Of a DNA stretch of 64,000 nucleotides, positions 24,129-36,882 are shown piece by piece (the stretch's first letter is position 1; each line of letters begins with the position of its first letter). Made by a program: the position numbers and the translations under genes. The notes beneath the pieces are model-generated. The model worked only from the letters and a program-made list of their open reading frames with translations. It made no database searches and was not told the DNA's origin. The stretch is from positions 1 through 64,000 of the forward strand of contig JAMKCH010043914.1 in the NCBI GenBank assembly GCA_023653785.1, written 5' to 3'. Source of the DNA: Ophioderma brevispina (Eukaryota > Echinodermata > Ophiuroidea > Amphilepidida > Ophiodermatidae).

Positions 24129-25080
24129 TGAGCGATGGATGGCTAGATGGGATATGATTGTGGATTGATGGATGTATAGATGAAGGGATGGATGGATAGA
24201 TGGATGGATGGATGGATGGATGGATGATGGATGGATAGATGGATCATGAATGGAATGGAGGGTCGATGGATGATGAAATGATGGCTTGATTGATGGATGG
24301 ATTGGATGATGGGGATGGATGGATGTATGGTAATGGATGGGTGGGTGGGTGGTTGGGTGGATGGATTGATGGATGGGTGGGTGGGTGGGTGGATTGATGA
24401 TGGATGGATGATGGAATGGATCGAATGGATTGATGGATGTCGGATCTATGGCTGTATGGTGTATTGGGTTGATGGATGAATGGGTGGAGTGTATGTCTTT
24501 ATTGATGGATGTTTGGTGTGTGTTTTATGTATGTATGGATGGCTGGATGGATGGGTGGATGGTACTGATGTATTGATGGATTGGTGGGTGGGTGGATTGT
24601 TGATGGATTGATTGGTGTATGGATGTTGGATGGTGTACGGTTGGGTGGGTGTATGGATTGGTGGGTGGGTGTGTGGGATGGGTGGTGTATGGGATGGATG
24701 GATTTATGGATGTATTGGTGGATTTGGTGGGTGATGGATGGATTGATGTGGATGGATGGCTGTATTTGATCGATGAATCGATGGATGGATTGATGTATGG
24801 ATGTCTTTATTTCTATGTGATGGTTGCTTGTGGAGTGATGTATTGTTGGTGGTTGTATGGATGTTTGATGTAGGTCTTGATGTATGGATTTGCATTTGAT
24901 GTATTTATTTATGTATGGATTTATGGATTGATGATCGATTGATTGATTTATTTATGTCTCGTGGATGGATTATGGAATTTATAGATGTATGGATAGATGG
25001 CTAGGCTGGATGGCTTGAGGGAGTAGGGATAGGAGGGAGGGATGGAGTAGAGGGAGAAGAGGGAGGGATCATGTATGGTT
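24129..25080 (+). repeat. Degenerate TGGA satellite, about 950 bp
   Basis: The sequence is built almost entirely of GATG/TGGA tetramers with interspersed GGGTGGGT, TTGATGGA and later TTTATGGA variants. It starts about 80 bases after the microexon donor. Open frames within it merely reflect the lack of stops in ATGG-type repeats. Confidence 0.95.
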
Positions 25081-25180
25081 GTATGTGCAAACTGTTCCAT
25101 TTCTAACTGTTATGAATTTCAGGCAAGTTCTTTCGAGTCATTTTTGACAATAGGCCGACGCACTTTGGAACATTACCATT

Positions 25181-25265
25181 CGCAGATATAGTTTACTAGA
25201 CATTATCACCAACTGTGCCAAAAATCTCAAATTTTCAAAAATTGGGGGGGCACTCTTCATGTGCT
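25181..25265. mobile_element. Solo terminal fragment of MITE family C
   Basis: CGCAGATATAGTTTACTAG, then TGTGCCAAAAATCTCAAATT and GGCACTCTTCA, matches the right end of the element at 5284-5807. Confidence 0.7.
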
Positions 25266-26430
25266 GTTATGGCTTTAATGTGGAATAAATGATTATACTT
25301 TTGAAGTATAAAATCAACTTGAATTTATAGACTTTATTTAAAAATAGATTTGGTTTTCATACAGTAAACTTTAACCTTTGCTGCAGTATGGTTTCGCAGA
25401 AAATGTTGTCATATTGGTGAAAAACTGAAAGTCCAGGGCAATTTTGGTGACACAACCCCATGGTTCGCATTGGTTTAGGGTCTAGCGTTTGAGTTGGAGA
25501 TCCTGATTCAATTCATGTCAGGACCATTTGCTAGTTTAATCTGTATTAGGGAAGTTAGGTTTCATAACTGGTTTTATTGGACAAGCAATGGATATCCTAT
25601 TCCACTCTATCTGGACATCCTACTGAACTCTATCTGGATGTCCTACTCTTTCTGGCTCCCATTTTGGCACCCTTGTTTGGCGCCCGCAGTTGGCCTACTT
25701 TGATATTCTGCACATTTTATCAGCTGTTGTCACCATAGCTGCAAATGCTTCCCACCTACCCAGCCTCCCTGGTTTCAAATAATTTTCTTCATCTCTCCCG
25801 TTGGAAACGCATTGCTTAGGGGCGAGCGGTCAAGCGGCTAGGTGACTTCTCTTAGACCCCTTCTTTGCTTCCCACCTGTGGTTTGGAAGTCATTCTGCTC
25901 CGTTTCAATTGCCATTGTTGCATTAGATTCCCAACCAGGGTTGAGGCAGTTGCTTCCCCTTCGGGCCAAGGGTTCCTTATCTCGCCTGCAACTTTTGTGC
26001 TGGAGAGATTTGGGGTTGGTTTGGGGGTTTTAACATCCCTCTAAATTCACGATAGACAATGCGCATAACAATAAAGATATTTATTTAATTCACTTTCCCA
26101 CCCCACCCAATTCTGGGGATGAAAGGATTTCTCATATACACTGTTTTTTTCTGCTGTATAACACTCGTTTATAGTGTGTTTTTTTAAATAATTTAACAAA
26201 AGTTGTCAATTGTTTGCAAATTGAGACAAAAAGATATAGATTTTGGTAAATACTTGCTTTTGGGGGGAAATGGATTTAAAACTAGTTTTGGGGTATTTAC
26301 GTAATAGTGTAAAACTCATTTAGGGGTACTGTGAAATAATTTGGTGATGACTGATGTATGTATACATTTTATACTTAGTGTCCCCTGTTTCACTGAATCA
26401 CTGTGTCACCTCTCCGGCATGTGTGGAAGC

Positions 26431-26712
26431 AAGCTGTTTTGACCAATCCCATAATGCATTGTAATGTGGCTATACCTTACTCTTCTCAGGCATCAATCAA
26501 GCAATCAAACTTTATAAAATTATTCAAACGGTTTTTTAGGACCACGAACCATTACATGATCATGACAAAAAATCCTTACATACTAGTGCTTGAGTGTAAA
26601 GAGTCAGGGTTTAAAGTGTTTAAGATTAGGATTTTTGTGGGATCACATGGATCTTACTGAGGGGAAATTTCCAAATCTGTGCCTTGTGGGATGGAATCAA
26701 TTCACCCTCAAG
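26431..26712. mobile_element. MITE family H, copy 2
   Basis: GCTGTTTTGACCAATCCCATAATGCA begins the copy in parallel with 37211, and CCTTGTGGGATGGAATCAATTCACCCTC closes it. Interior blocks ATGATCATG, AGTCAGGG and TGATCACATG-like GGGATCACATGG are shared with copy 1. The terminal inverted repeats are more decayed than in copy 1. Confidence 0.7.
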
Positions 26713-27289
26713 AAATCCAGATCATGTTTGCTCAACTGGACTTATTTTGACTTGTGGCAATGACGATTTCCAAGACTGGACTGGACTAGATTCCGCTATG
26801 CCAATGACCCTAGTATGTGTTTGACCTAGATGTCCCTATGTTAGGGGATGGACTACATAGAAATACTTGTATTTGAAATGGAGATATGCTTTGGTGTGAA
26901 CTGAACACCCATAGGGCTGTATTGTATGAATTGTGTATGCAATCAGTCGGATGTTCTTGATGTCATTTTCGTAAGTCGTTTGGAGAATCAATCGATTTCA
27001 TGGAATTGTTATTCATTTTTAGTTGTCCTGGTAAGTTGTACATAGATTTTGTGATTGTTTGTAATTTTATATTGCTGATATGATGATTGTCTGAGATTTC
27101 TTGTCTTGCACAAAAATTCTTGTTTGGTCTGTTTTATTTTGTTTTTTACTTGTTTGAATTTTAAAAAATTGGATTGATTTATAAAACTCAGTATACCGTT
27201 CTGATGATATCCGCTAGGAAAGCGAAGGACACCCGTCGGACCTAATACCTAAAGATAATATATATCACTTCTCTACCAAACCTGTGGCT

Positions 27290-27372
27290 TGGATACTTAG
27301 ATTTTCAAGAGCACCATGCGAGTACTAAGGCTGCCGGTTCGAATCCGGCCAAGAGCATTTTTTTTTAAAAAC
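27290..27372 (+). mobile_element. tRNA-like SINE fragment
   Basis: CCGGTTCGAATCCGGCC is a near-ideal tRNA T-arm/B-box, with its stem closing on itself. It follows ACTAAGGCTGC and precedes a short A/T-rich tail. No complete cloverleaf with acceptor stem can be drawn, so this is a tRNA-derived repeat rather than a tRNA gene. Confidence 0.5.
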
Positions 27373-27584
27373 ACTATCGTGCGCAGGCCATCTCCAGGGA
27401 AAGATTAATAAAATATTACATCCTTGTCTACCTGGAGAACTAAGTAGATGAAATTTCAACTCAGTAGACTGTTGTTAAACATAACTCTCAAAGCTTCTCA
27501 ACACATTTCTTGTGTGCAAAATTGGTAGGAAAGGATTTTATTTGGATTATCAATTCAGCCTGCTCTTTTACCAATTGTAGGAGA

Positions 27585-27805
27585 TTTTGACCGCCACTTA
27601 CGCTCCTGGTGCTTGTTGTGACAATCGTTCCAGAGCGGAGCTATTCATTATTTTGAGTGCTGATTACAAAAAGCAGTATCGATTTATTCAGTAAAGGTAT
27701 CAAAATGCACATCTGACACTGCAATCCTTGCTGGTCTAGTGGTTAGGAAGTTAACCTTGTGATACAGTGGTCTGGGGTTCGAATCCTAGTCCTGCTTCTT
27801 TTAAA
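27585..27805 (+). mobile_element. tRNA-like SINE family J, copy 1
   Basis: It contains an A-box-like TCTAGTGGTTAGGAAG and a B-box GGGGTTCGAATCCTAG near its 3' end, followed by CCTGCTTCT. The upstream body (TTTTGACCGCCACTTACGCT) and the box region both recur in reverse orientation at 57355-57602, showing a dispersed element. RNA polymerase III transcription is expected from the boxes but is inferred. Confidence 0.65.
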
Positions 27806-27954
27806 TTATAATATTTTCACTATTTCTTAGGTTAGAGGAAAAATTAAGCAGAAAAGACAATAGCTGCCCATTGAGGTTAGTAAGGGATACCTGCTCCTGG
27901 AGCATGACTAGTGGTCAAAAACTCTAGCATGCATTTTTTAGCCCCACTTGGCAC

Positions 27955-28135
27955 TACCGGCCAATTTCATTGGTTATTCATGTGGCTATATGATATAATT
28001 ACCCAATCAGAGGCATGGTAAGAAAAGACCTAAAGGCACATAAAGACAGAGATCTATTTTGATTGGTCACTCAGAGGTTATGTCATGTTGTATCATGTAA
28101 TGAACCAATCAGAGATGCTGTAAGAAGGGTGGTGG
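27955..28135. repeat. Duplicated CCAAT-containing repeat
   Basis: Two diverged neighbouring units each run from ATTGGT to CCAATCAGAG-CATG/GATGCTG-GTAAGAA, in about 100-base steps. The first unit also matches 5825-5905. Each unit brackets itself with ATTGGT and its complement ACCAAT. Confidence 0.55.
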
Positions 28136-29764
28136 ACCTTGGGGTTAATACAAAATTGCTGTGAAGGTTCTGATACTAAAAGCATCCCAGATATTTTCAA
28201 GGTATATATTACCATGCAAGGTATCAAAACTTGCGATATCTAAAGATGGATGACCCATTGACAAACCCTCAGGAAAACAGCCTCCCAATCAAGGTCGAGA
28301 TTTGGTATCAGAAGAAAGTTCATATTTTTCTCATTAACCTGGGGAAATCTAAGACGCAGGAAATGTTCCTTTTAGATGTTGATAACAAAAACATCTAAAA
28401 TGGCCAACCACAGTAAAGGTGGGGGACCCGTTAGAACAACCTCACCCCACCCCCCACCCCCCCCCCCACTTAAGGACAGTGTCAAACCAGAGTTTCCGAG
28501 TATCTGTTTGGGCTTGTACTTTGCAAATATTTGACTATAGTATGTAAAAGTGTGTATTTCTAGAAAGTAAAGTGGATGGTTGGATCTGTTTTGGCATGAG
28601 ATATTGTAGTTAGTGTGTTTTGAGAAAAATTACTAAAAAAAAACCAGGTATGCCCCAAAATATTCAGAGAGGCATGATAAAAAACAATGTGAATTCCTAA
28701 TTTCTTAAGTTATTTTCATAAAACAAGACAGATCTGTCTAGGAAACGTTCTCATTGTTTTTGAAAGGGATAACTTATTAAGAAAAATTTTAAAAAGATGT
28801 GCTCATTACTTTCTTCAAAATTTGAGGACATATGGAGAATATCTTGAGTTAGAAATCAAAAATAAAAAAAATTAGAAAACCGATCTAGAGTAATGAGTGC
28901 TATCCTCGGAAAGTTACCTATACTATGCCTGGTATTTTTAGGTTATCTTGTCTGACAATTTGCCAAATCGCAAAAATGAAAACATTGAGGAAATCGGGTT
29001 TAGTAAAAAAAGTGACTTTTAACACATTCAAGGTTTCTCTTCTTCGAATAACTTTTATCGTGAACTTCAAAAATTCAGTAGTGAATGCAAGTGATAAAAT
29101 TGCATCTTTATGCACTTGAAAATCAAAAAATCTTTTTCTACAACTCAGACATCAGAAGAAATAGATTTCATGTCATCTAAATTACATGCTGTGTTTACAG
29201 TTTCAAATATTTTTGTGTTTACAAGATGCATCGTGCAAAGTGACAATAAAACACGCGCTCGCTTCATTACACAGCAAAAATCACCGCCACCAAAGTGATG
29301 ATGCGCCTTGCAATTGACAGCGTGAAATGTGCTTCAATTTCCGCAGTTAAGACCATGTGCTTTTTGTGACTTAAAATAGTTTTAAATTGGCAAAAAATAC
29401 AGGACAGGAATGTCTGCAGTGGATAACCTTTGTTGATAATGATTGAACACATTTTGATGTTTAAAATGGTTCAGAAATCAGAAATTCATGTAAAAACAAA
29501 AGCACTACCTCAATTTGAGATTTTGGTATCAGAAGAGAGTTTATATTTTTCTCAATACCCCAGTGGAAATTAAGACCCAGGAAATGTTTCCTTTTGATGA
29601 ACAAACAGGTCTCTAAGTGTAGTCGACCATATAAATTGATAGATGCTGTAATGACATGCTTTTGTCCTGGAAGATTAAAGAAATATCAGCTATTGATTAA
29701 ATACGGAATACCGCTCTCCTCCATGGTTCACTTGGAATTGGGCAAATGGATCATGAAAGCATCC

Positions 29765-29960
29765 CGTCCTTCGGAGGGGACGTTAAGCCGTCGGTCCCGT
29801 GTACAGAGAGTCACAACTGTACATGTACATCGCAGTCAGTGTCGAATAAGAGTAGGGTGTAAACCCCTGACTGTTCCCAATCCGCCCCAGCCTCAAATAG
29901 CGGGCCATGTTAGGAGCGTCCGTATCATGGATACACGCGGCCCCGGATCAGCACACTAGC
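29765..29960 (+). mobile_element. SINE-like conserved block
   Basis: CCGTCCTTCGGAGGGGACGT followed by TAAGCCGTCGGTCCCGTGTA is a motif I recognise from repeated elements in many animals. It is embedded in unusually GC-rich sequence (CCCCTGACTGTTCCCAATCC, CGGGCCATG). The family is not assigned, and the open frame across it is not a gene. Confidence 0.45.
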
Positions 29961-30056
29961 TGAACAAATCCTGACACCACCACAAAGCCATTACCAATGA
30001 CTTGTGGATACGAGCAAACAAAAGAAATATTTGGATCAGGATTGGGTCACCCACCT

Positions 30057-30662
30057 TTAAAAGGGGAATTTCGTGATCCTAGCACCTTCATTTTTGTGTA
30101 TGGTTCACTAGATATCCTCAAGTAAAGGTTGTTTCTAAAATTTAAGTGTTTTGATGGTGCATTTTGGTGTAATGAGCCAAAGTTTGTATCACAGTGCCCA
30201 TAGGCTATTATAGTCGATCGCGTTGTACGTTCGTCACCCTGGAGTTTGGACCTTTTCAATTAATCGGAGAGGGAAAATGAAAGAATTCAAATGCACGGCC
30301 ACACCGGATGATCTGGAGGCCCACTCTGCGTCATATTAAATCACGCACCTGCCACTAAATACAATTCCTTCATGTATGGAAATGCAAATAGTGTACTTCA
30401 GCTTAACATTCCTCACAATCACATGATTAACAGAAGTCCCCGCGCCTCATTGAATTTTACCTCCGCAAGAATGGTACGGGGTCAACATATCAGATGAATC
30501 GAGTATAAGTTGTAATGTTGGTCATATATGACAGAAAATACAAAATAGATCAAATGTTCAGTATATGTCAGGCAACACAATACTAAGGCCATTATCCAGA
30601 TAATAAAAAAAGTTACAGCTTTTGTAGGTAAGTGGGGGGGGCAAGGGTGTGGATCATAAAAG
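30057..30662. mobile_element. MITE family G, copy 4, with internal extra DNA
   Basis: The left part begins TTAAAAGGGGAATTTCGTGA (with TCACTAGATATCCTCA) and the right part ends TTTTGTAGGTAAGTGGGGGG then GGATCATAAAAGG. Both match family G at 47707-48055. About 250 bases in the middle (around 30240-30500) have no counterpart there, so an insertion is likely. Confidence 0.65.
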
Positions 30663-31324
30663 GTCTATAAGTTGGTTGGTTGGTTGGTTGTTGGTTGGTT
30701 GGTCGGTTGTCCCGCCTATCTCTTCAGGTGACACCACAAACTGGTGGAGTCTACGAGATCACTGGCAGACGGTAGCTACGGTTAAATGTTACTGCCTGAG
30801 CCCATTACTACATGAAATTCACAGCAAGGAAAAATTCACGTTCTGTTGATTTCGCAGCAACCATTGTTATCAATGATCCTTTTAGTATACATCCAAGAAC
30901 ATCATCCAGCATGTGGTTGCTAGAAAGTTTCTGTCGCAAAAATCAGCTGTGATGTTTTTTTGCAGATTTCAATATGGCTTCCAAATAGCAGGGGCTATAG
31001 TATGTTCATCGTTGCATTAGGGGCATTCAAGGAGAGAATAACACAGGAATATATGGCAAGCTTGTCACACAGCACATGGGGAGGACCACAAGAAAATTTG
31101 TTGCTTGGTTACGATTGTTCATTCAGTCATCATGCATTTGTTAGTGGGTAAGATAAAGTAGAGTTGGTTTGTTTAACTTAGGCCGAAAAAATTAAAATTT
31201 AAATTGTGGCCCCTATCCATTATTTGAATAATTTTGTTGTGTTAGATAGAAAAGGAAAGATGAAACGTTCCCAACAACCCACTGTGTTACAATTAGACAT
31301 TTTACAACCTTAAACAAATTCCGC

Positions 31325-31400
31325 AAGAGGTGCCGATGGCGGGAATTGGAGCCACGACTTCCGATCTCGATGCCCTAACCACCAGCCCCTGCTGCTAAAC
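31325..31400 (-). mobile_element. tRNA-like SINE fragment, minus strand
   Basis: On the minus strand, TGGTGGTTAGGGCATCGAGA resembles an A-box region and GTGGCTCCAATTCCCGCC a decayed T-arm. The cloverleaf is incomplete. Confidence 0.45.
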
Positions 31401-31461
31401 AGCAGTGTGTGTGATGCGTTGTTTTAATTATCCATTTTGTTAAATTTTAAAACCAAAATTC

Positions 31462-31809
31462 TTAAAGGGGGATGGCCAAATAAATATCTAAGATTTCATT
31501 CTTTATGGAGTGACCATGACCCCAAAACGTCATATGTAAAGTTCCATGCAGCATGTTTCAATCTGTTTTGCGAGAGCTTTAAAAACCTGATTTTGTATCC
31601 CATAGAGTAATGTGTAAAATTAAAGTGGTAAAACTAAAATGGGGGGCACATTTTTGTCAAACATCCAAACCAAACATTTCGATCCCAAGATCACAGGATA
31701 TAAATGAGCGAAAATCGAGCTTTATTCACAAACTCCCAAAATTTTGACCACTTCCGGTAAACTGTGGGGTCGGGGCCCCGAGGTATTAGCGATCGGGGAT
31801 GGCCGTTAA
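31462..31809. mobile_element. MITE family E, copy 1 (348 bp)
   Basis: It begins TTAAAGGGGGATGGCC and ends ATCGGGGATGGCCGTTAA, TTAA at both sides. Interior blocks (CATCCAAACCAAAC, GATTTTGTATCCCATAGAGT, TTCCGGTAAACTGTGG) correspond to 38298-38620 in the same orientation and to 37550-37890 in reverse. Confidence 0.75.
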
Positions 31810-32099
31810 TCCCAATTTTTGTTTAAAACCTGGGGACGTTCATTTTTTAGAGTAAGAAGATCAGATAACCCCAACCGAAATATAAAAAACAAATTTTGCA
31901 GGCGTTCTTATGAATAAAATTTGTGGAAGAATTGAATATTGTCCTTGTGTTTGGGTTTTATTGAAATTGTTTTCAAATCAAATGATCATTATTCTGACGT
32001 CTTAATTAAATTCATAAAGAAGAACTTTGCATTTCCTTTTAATTTGTTTGCTTCTAGCATTTTTCATCTCGTACACATTCTTTTCTCACATGTGTTCTT

Positions 32100-32325
32100 A
32101 GGGAGCGGTCATTATTTATGCCAGGGGGGGATGGAGGATTTAAACTTTTTGGGCAACAATTTTCGCGTTCTCCCCTCGCTTCCGTTCAAAAATTTCACAC
32201 TCCCTCCTTGATCATGCTGATTTCCCCATTTAAAAGTTCATGTTCCCCTCTCTCTCGTTGATGAAAAAATTCACGTCCCCCCAAATCCTATATTCCCCCC
32301 CGGCATAAATAATGACCCCTCCCTT
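32100..32325. mobile_element. MITE family D, copy 1 (about 225 bp)
   Basis: The ends GGGAGCGGTCATTATTTATG and GGCATAAATAATGACCCCTC are inverted repeats. The C-rich interior alternates CCCCTC-type runs with AAAATTTCACACTCCCT. A reverse-oriented copy lies at 54477-54738. Confidence 0.8.
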
Positions 32326-32391
32326 ATCAGTAAAATATTGTACCTCAAATTTATTGTATTTCACCATTAATGCATGGATGAGCAATATTGT

Positions 32392-32675
32392 AAGCCAAAA
32401 AAAAAACAAGTTTGTCTCAAAAGAAATGTGAAAAAATCACAATGCGAATGAATGCATTTTTTTTTTTTTTTTTTTTTTTTAGAAAAAATGCTAATTGCGA
32501 AATGCGGGATTTAAAAAATTATTGCATTTTTGACCCACTTTTTTCATCCGCAAAGCTGCCGAGTTTTCATTTTTTTTCTAAAAATTAAAAAAAAATCTTT
32601 CAAGAGCAAAACCTAAAAAAAAATAATGTGCTAAAAGACCAATTTTAAACATAATGCATGCAGTCATTTTGGCCT
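32392..32675 (+). repeat. Dispersed AT-rich repeat K, copy 1, with 24-base T run
   Basis: AAGTTTGTCTCAAAAGAAAT, then CCACTTTTTTCATCCGC and GTGCTAAAAGACCAATT, recurs in order at 43815-44010. A T24 run occupies 32457-32480. A related fragment (AATGC-GCATGCAGTCATTTT) lies near 3925. Confidence 0.65.
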
Positions 32676-35361
32676 AATCCATTGAAATGTTTGTATTGAT
32701 CAATAAAATTAACTTGGCATTAGGCAGACAGATTTGAGTAGGGTTGTTTGGTAGGGCATTAATTTTTTTTGTTTTCAAACCACCCTAAAATCACCAAAAT
32801 CTGACAAAAAATGCTCACATTTTTACTCAACATCAATGCTTTTCTTCCTTTTTAGCCCCACCCCCCCCCCCCCCCACCACCACCAAAAAAACCAGCTGGT
32901 TTTACATGCATACATCATTTTTAAATCCTAAATCTGGACCCCTCAGAACATTTTGGGGAGTTCTTTTCTGAAAAATTTAAAATTAGGCTGTAACAAGCAC
33001 CTCTGATAATAGTTTTTTTATGGATGTACATCCCCTTTTGTTATGGCATGTTAAGACAATACAACATTTGTTGCCAAATTTTCATTACACCCATAGGCTG
33101 ATCTATTATATTGATAAGTATTTTTTATTTATAAATTCATTGCTGTGTTTTATTACTGTTTGTCTTGACCATGTATGGTCCTTTATTTTGTTGATAATTT
33201 ACTGTTTGAGCATCTGTATTTGTCTTTAAAATATGCATAATTTATTATAAATTTACTTTGAAAACAAAATCACATCAACATTTCCTGTTCCATTTTTACT
33301 GAAAGATATTTATCCATCATCATCTTCTCATCATGATGTCAAATATATTAATAGCATACATTTGCCAGGTATGTTGACTTGGAGCCCAAAAGATTTATAT
33401 ATAAGAGGCCATTAATTACAGCATTGCCCATGTGGCAACTCAGATGGCAACGTTGAATGTGTACAGAAGTGTTACAAAACTATGTGGTATTGCCATCACT
33501 CTGTCATCTGAGCCCAATTGGGATGGTGTGACTCACCATGAAGTGTGGCAACACTGCGCATGGTGAGCCTCCTCCAAGGTGCTCTGAGATTTATCAGCCA
33601 GTTGAAAGTCATCAGGGCTCCTGTCGAGAGAGAGAAAAGAAAACTTGCCTCAGTCTTCCAGCTGTCAGGAATATCGGGCTAGGAAAAGGATAAGTTTTGA
33701 AACGAGAAAAGATATACTCGGGACTACTTCAGTGCCTGTAGGGCACAGGAATATGGAGCTTACATCTGTAGGCATAAAAAGGGTAGGAAAATAATTTCTT
33801 TTATTTTTACAATTCGTGGAGGTTTGGATGTGTTTCTCAACTGTGGGGAAATTTACCAGAGCTGTCACTGTGAGCTAGAGGGCTATATTGGGATGCTGTG
33901 TGTTGGTTGGCTGCTGAGCTGTGCGCATACCTATCATACCATATCCATACAAGCGCCTCAGCCGTAGCAAATCAGCATGCAGCATCACAAATGTTTGATC
34001 AGACATTTCGTAATGCATGGTAATCATCATTTTTATACACCGATCTTAACTTTAACAACCAATTTGGTTCATCTTGTAACATTACTAGATAATACCAGTT
34101 ACAATTGTGATAGAATTTATCGGTTGCTATGGAGATATTGTTGATTTATCACTCAGACAGGCACTTCCATATTTGGTAGAGTGTAGTCTGCGTGGAGGTC
34201 CCATGTGGGGCTGTGATGAAAGCAGAGCTTGGCACTCAGCTTAATTATTATTTTTTTCGGCTAAGCAATTATTAGTATAAAACTTACTCCTACAAAAGTC
34301 TTGAAATGAAAAGAGCTTGTTTTAAGAGTTGCAACAGCAGATAAATTATGCCTGAAAAAAATTGAAATGAACTTCCTTGGTATCATAAACTGGTTTTATG
34401 TCAAGTATCAATTTCTGTTAATTTTGTTTTGTTTTAAAATCTAGAAATGTTTAATTAAGACAACGACAATAATAAAAACTGATTTAGATGTGAACCGTTG
34501 GTTATGTATTTACATAATTTGCCATGTTTGATATTGATTCTTTTTTTATCGACAAAACTGCATTATATTACTTACATTACTTGCTTCCTTTTCAAAACTC
34601 AGATTTATTTTAATAAGATTTATATTTATATTGTAATAATTTTCAATGATTCTTTTCTTTAATTTTGCCAACATTGTCCTTTTAAAATTGTTTCTCTTCA
34701 TTTCTTGTTTTAGGACTCTTGTACATGATGTTATTAGGATTTTTATTGTAAATATAGGCATGTGACCAATGCAGTCCTTGTAAAAAGCTATTAGAGATTT
34801 ATCATTTAGGAAAAAGTTTACTTCTGTTCTTAATTTTTAAAAGCAATTTTATTTCCTCTCTAATGAGGTTGTTCAGACAGAGTGCTTAATTATTTTAGTT
34901 AAGTTGTGAAAGATTCCAAAGATTCTAAAATTTTGTGTCAAAGTGTAAAACAACACAGAAAACAAAAGCTTCTCCATATGTGATGTGTACATGGCTCAAT
35001 TAAATAAAAGTCTAGCCCTTGGTCATTTAAGATAATTAAAGCAAGCAGGGTGAAGTATTGTAATAAAATGGTAATGCCAATTTTTTAGGTTAAATGTCAT
35101 TTCAATGTACTACTGCATATACTGTACTATTTTGTAATTACAATAAAAATAATAACAATTAAAGTTAAAGTCCTGGTAAAAGGGGTTTAAAACAAAAAAC
35201 AAAAACAAAAACAAAATAACACATACAAAAAACCATCAATTGAACTGCTTATGTTTCATCAAGTTTTATGTAAAAAAAAGAGGATTGTTATAAAACAAAA
35301 TCAATAAAATAGGTAGTTTATTACTAGGGTTAAGTTACTGAATTTGCATTTTTGTTATTAA

Positions 35362-35385
35362 ACACGCACACACACACACACACAC
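35362..35385 (+). repeat. CA microsatellite
   Basis: ACACGCACACAC-type dinucleotide run of about 24 bases. Confidence 0.95.
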
Positions 35386-36048
35386 CTAAACATTAGGAAT
35401 TTAGGTTTTCTCTTCTCCACTATAAAGTATAACATCTCTCTTTATACTAATATCATTTGGTATAATTTTCATTTTGTAGACTGTCTGTAAAAATAAGTTA
35501 ATAAGGCAGTGATTAAATACAGTTTTCTTGTTGTAATTGCTTTGTTGACTTGCCTTGTTTGTGGTAATAATGTATTACACATGTGTGTAATTGACCCCTA
35601 TTGGGGCCATGTCCCCAAGGGCAATATTACTGGACTTGTCCTGCCTGATGTAGGACATACATCTCAAAATAAATAGTCTCAAGTGGGGTAAATTATGCAC
35701 CAAGAAATTTTCATGAATGGCTCAAAACGCATTTCTCTTGTTTTAATATTTTGATGTTACACATTTAAACAGTTAACAAATACAATTCTTTTAAAAAATA
35801 TTGATTTGTAACAAATTTCACAAAAAGAGTATCTTGTGAAAATTATGACAATTATTTGCCTAGTTTTAGGACTCCAAAGTTAAAATACTCTTTAGTTATA
35901 CAATGTATTACTGTTATACCATCTTACATTTTGTTATATACAATTATATCCTTTATTTCCTCTAGTAATTCCTATAAGTTGAAAACACATTAGGCTCGGT
36001 AGGGTTGACTTTAAGGTCATATGTCCAAATTTTATTAGAATCATAGCA

Positions 36049-36419
36049 TTAAATGCTGACTCAGAGATTTTTTGAAATATATTTTTTGTGTATTTATTAA
36101 AAATATTCCACTAAAACTAAAGATATTCACCTAAAATACACAATTCCAAAGTTTGAGATGAATCAGAGTTTTTGTTTCCATGCAGTAAACATTTATGTGT
36201 AATATAACCGTGCCATAGGATACTGTGTATAACAAAAATTCCGGATCCGGAAATTTATAACAAAGTTTTAAGATTTTCTATGTGAAGGACTTTTGATCTG
36301 AGCTTGGCTATTTCACACAGTGACTAGTGTATGGACAAGCATTACGTATGTGCAAAAAAACACAATTTGTTTGAAAATTGAGGGCGCCCTCTTCGGGAAA
36401 TCTCTGAGTCAGCCTTTAA
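36049..36419. mobile_element. MITE family B, copy 2 (371 bp, intact ends)
   Basis: TTAAATGCTGACTCAGAGAT on the left and ATCTCTGAGTCAGCCTTTAA on the right form a clean terminal inverted repeat with TTAA at each end. It is the reference copy for this family. The body contains the palindromic TTCCGGATCCGGAA. No coding capacity. Confidence 0.88.
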
Positions 36420-36524
36420 GCAAAATAATAATAATTAGGAAAAACAGTATAAATTTGTGTTAGAATGCATCCAAACCATGTTTGTGATACTAAGCTCCCA
36501 AATCACTGCCTGACGTAGAATCAG

Positions 36525-36882
36525 TTAAAGGTGCAACAAGAGATTTCACATATCAGGTGTACTTAAAAAAATTATAAAGTACTAAATTTTGCCCTGATGT
36601 AAAGCATTCCATCAAAAATACCCCCATCTGTAAGAATTAAGCTGAGAAATGTTTCTTTGGTACAAAAATTGGGAAATTTCTAATTTCGTATAGGAGCAAA
36701 TACAAAATTCAGCCTATGTTTTATATTGAAATATCAGCAAATCAAAATCACCTTTTTTCTCTCTTTTAAGACATTTCTGTAGCCAAATACAAGGTGAGAA
36801 ATCTATTGAGTGCCTAATCTACATGAAATTACTTTATGACACAATATTAGGGGTGCCTCAAAATCTCTCGTTGCACCTTTAA
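36525..36882. mobile_element. MITE family A, copy 3 (358 bp, best preserved)
   Basis: TTAAAGGTGCAACAAGAGAT and AATCTCTCGTTGCACCTTTAA-type ends give an intact inverted repeat with TTAA. Its right TTAA is directly followed by AGGGGCATTCAGAGATTTTG, the start of another TTAAAGG-ended fragment. Confidence 0.9.

Noticed and set aside
24297..24895. Open frames rich in Met, Gly, Trp and Asp
   Set aside because: They are translations of the TGGA satellite.
25820..26030. tRNA-like GAGCGGTCAAGCGGCTAG segment
   Set aside because: It resembles an A-box but no matching B-box follows.
27290..27372. Possible tRNA gene
   Set aside because: Only the T-arm is convincing; no acceptor stem pairing was found.
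29594..29959. 121-residue open frame on the + strand
   Set aside because: It runs across a SINE-like GC-rich block and has no domain character.
30728..30771. Possible 44-base exon after TCTCTTCAG
   Set aside because: Length is not a multiple of three and the donor is poor.
30966..31147. 182-base candidate exon with acceptor TTTTTTTGCAG and donor GTAAGA, open throughout
   Set aside because: Its phase (0 in, 2 out) does not fit the 1/1 exons of the gene, and the peptide resembles no family. It could be chance; RNA-seq would settle it.
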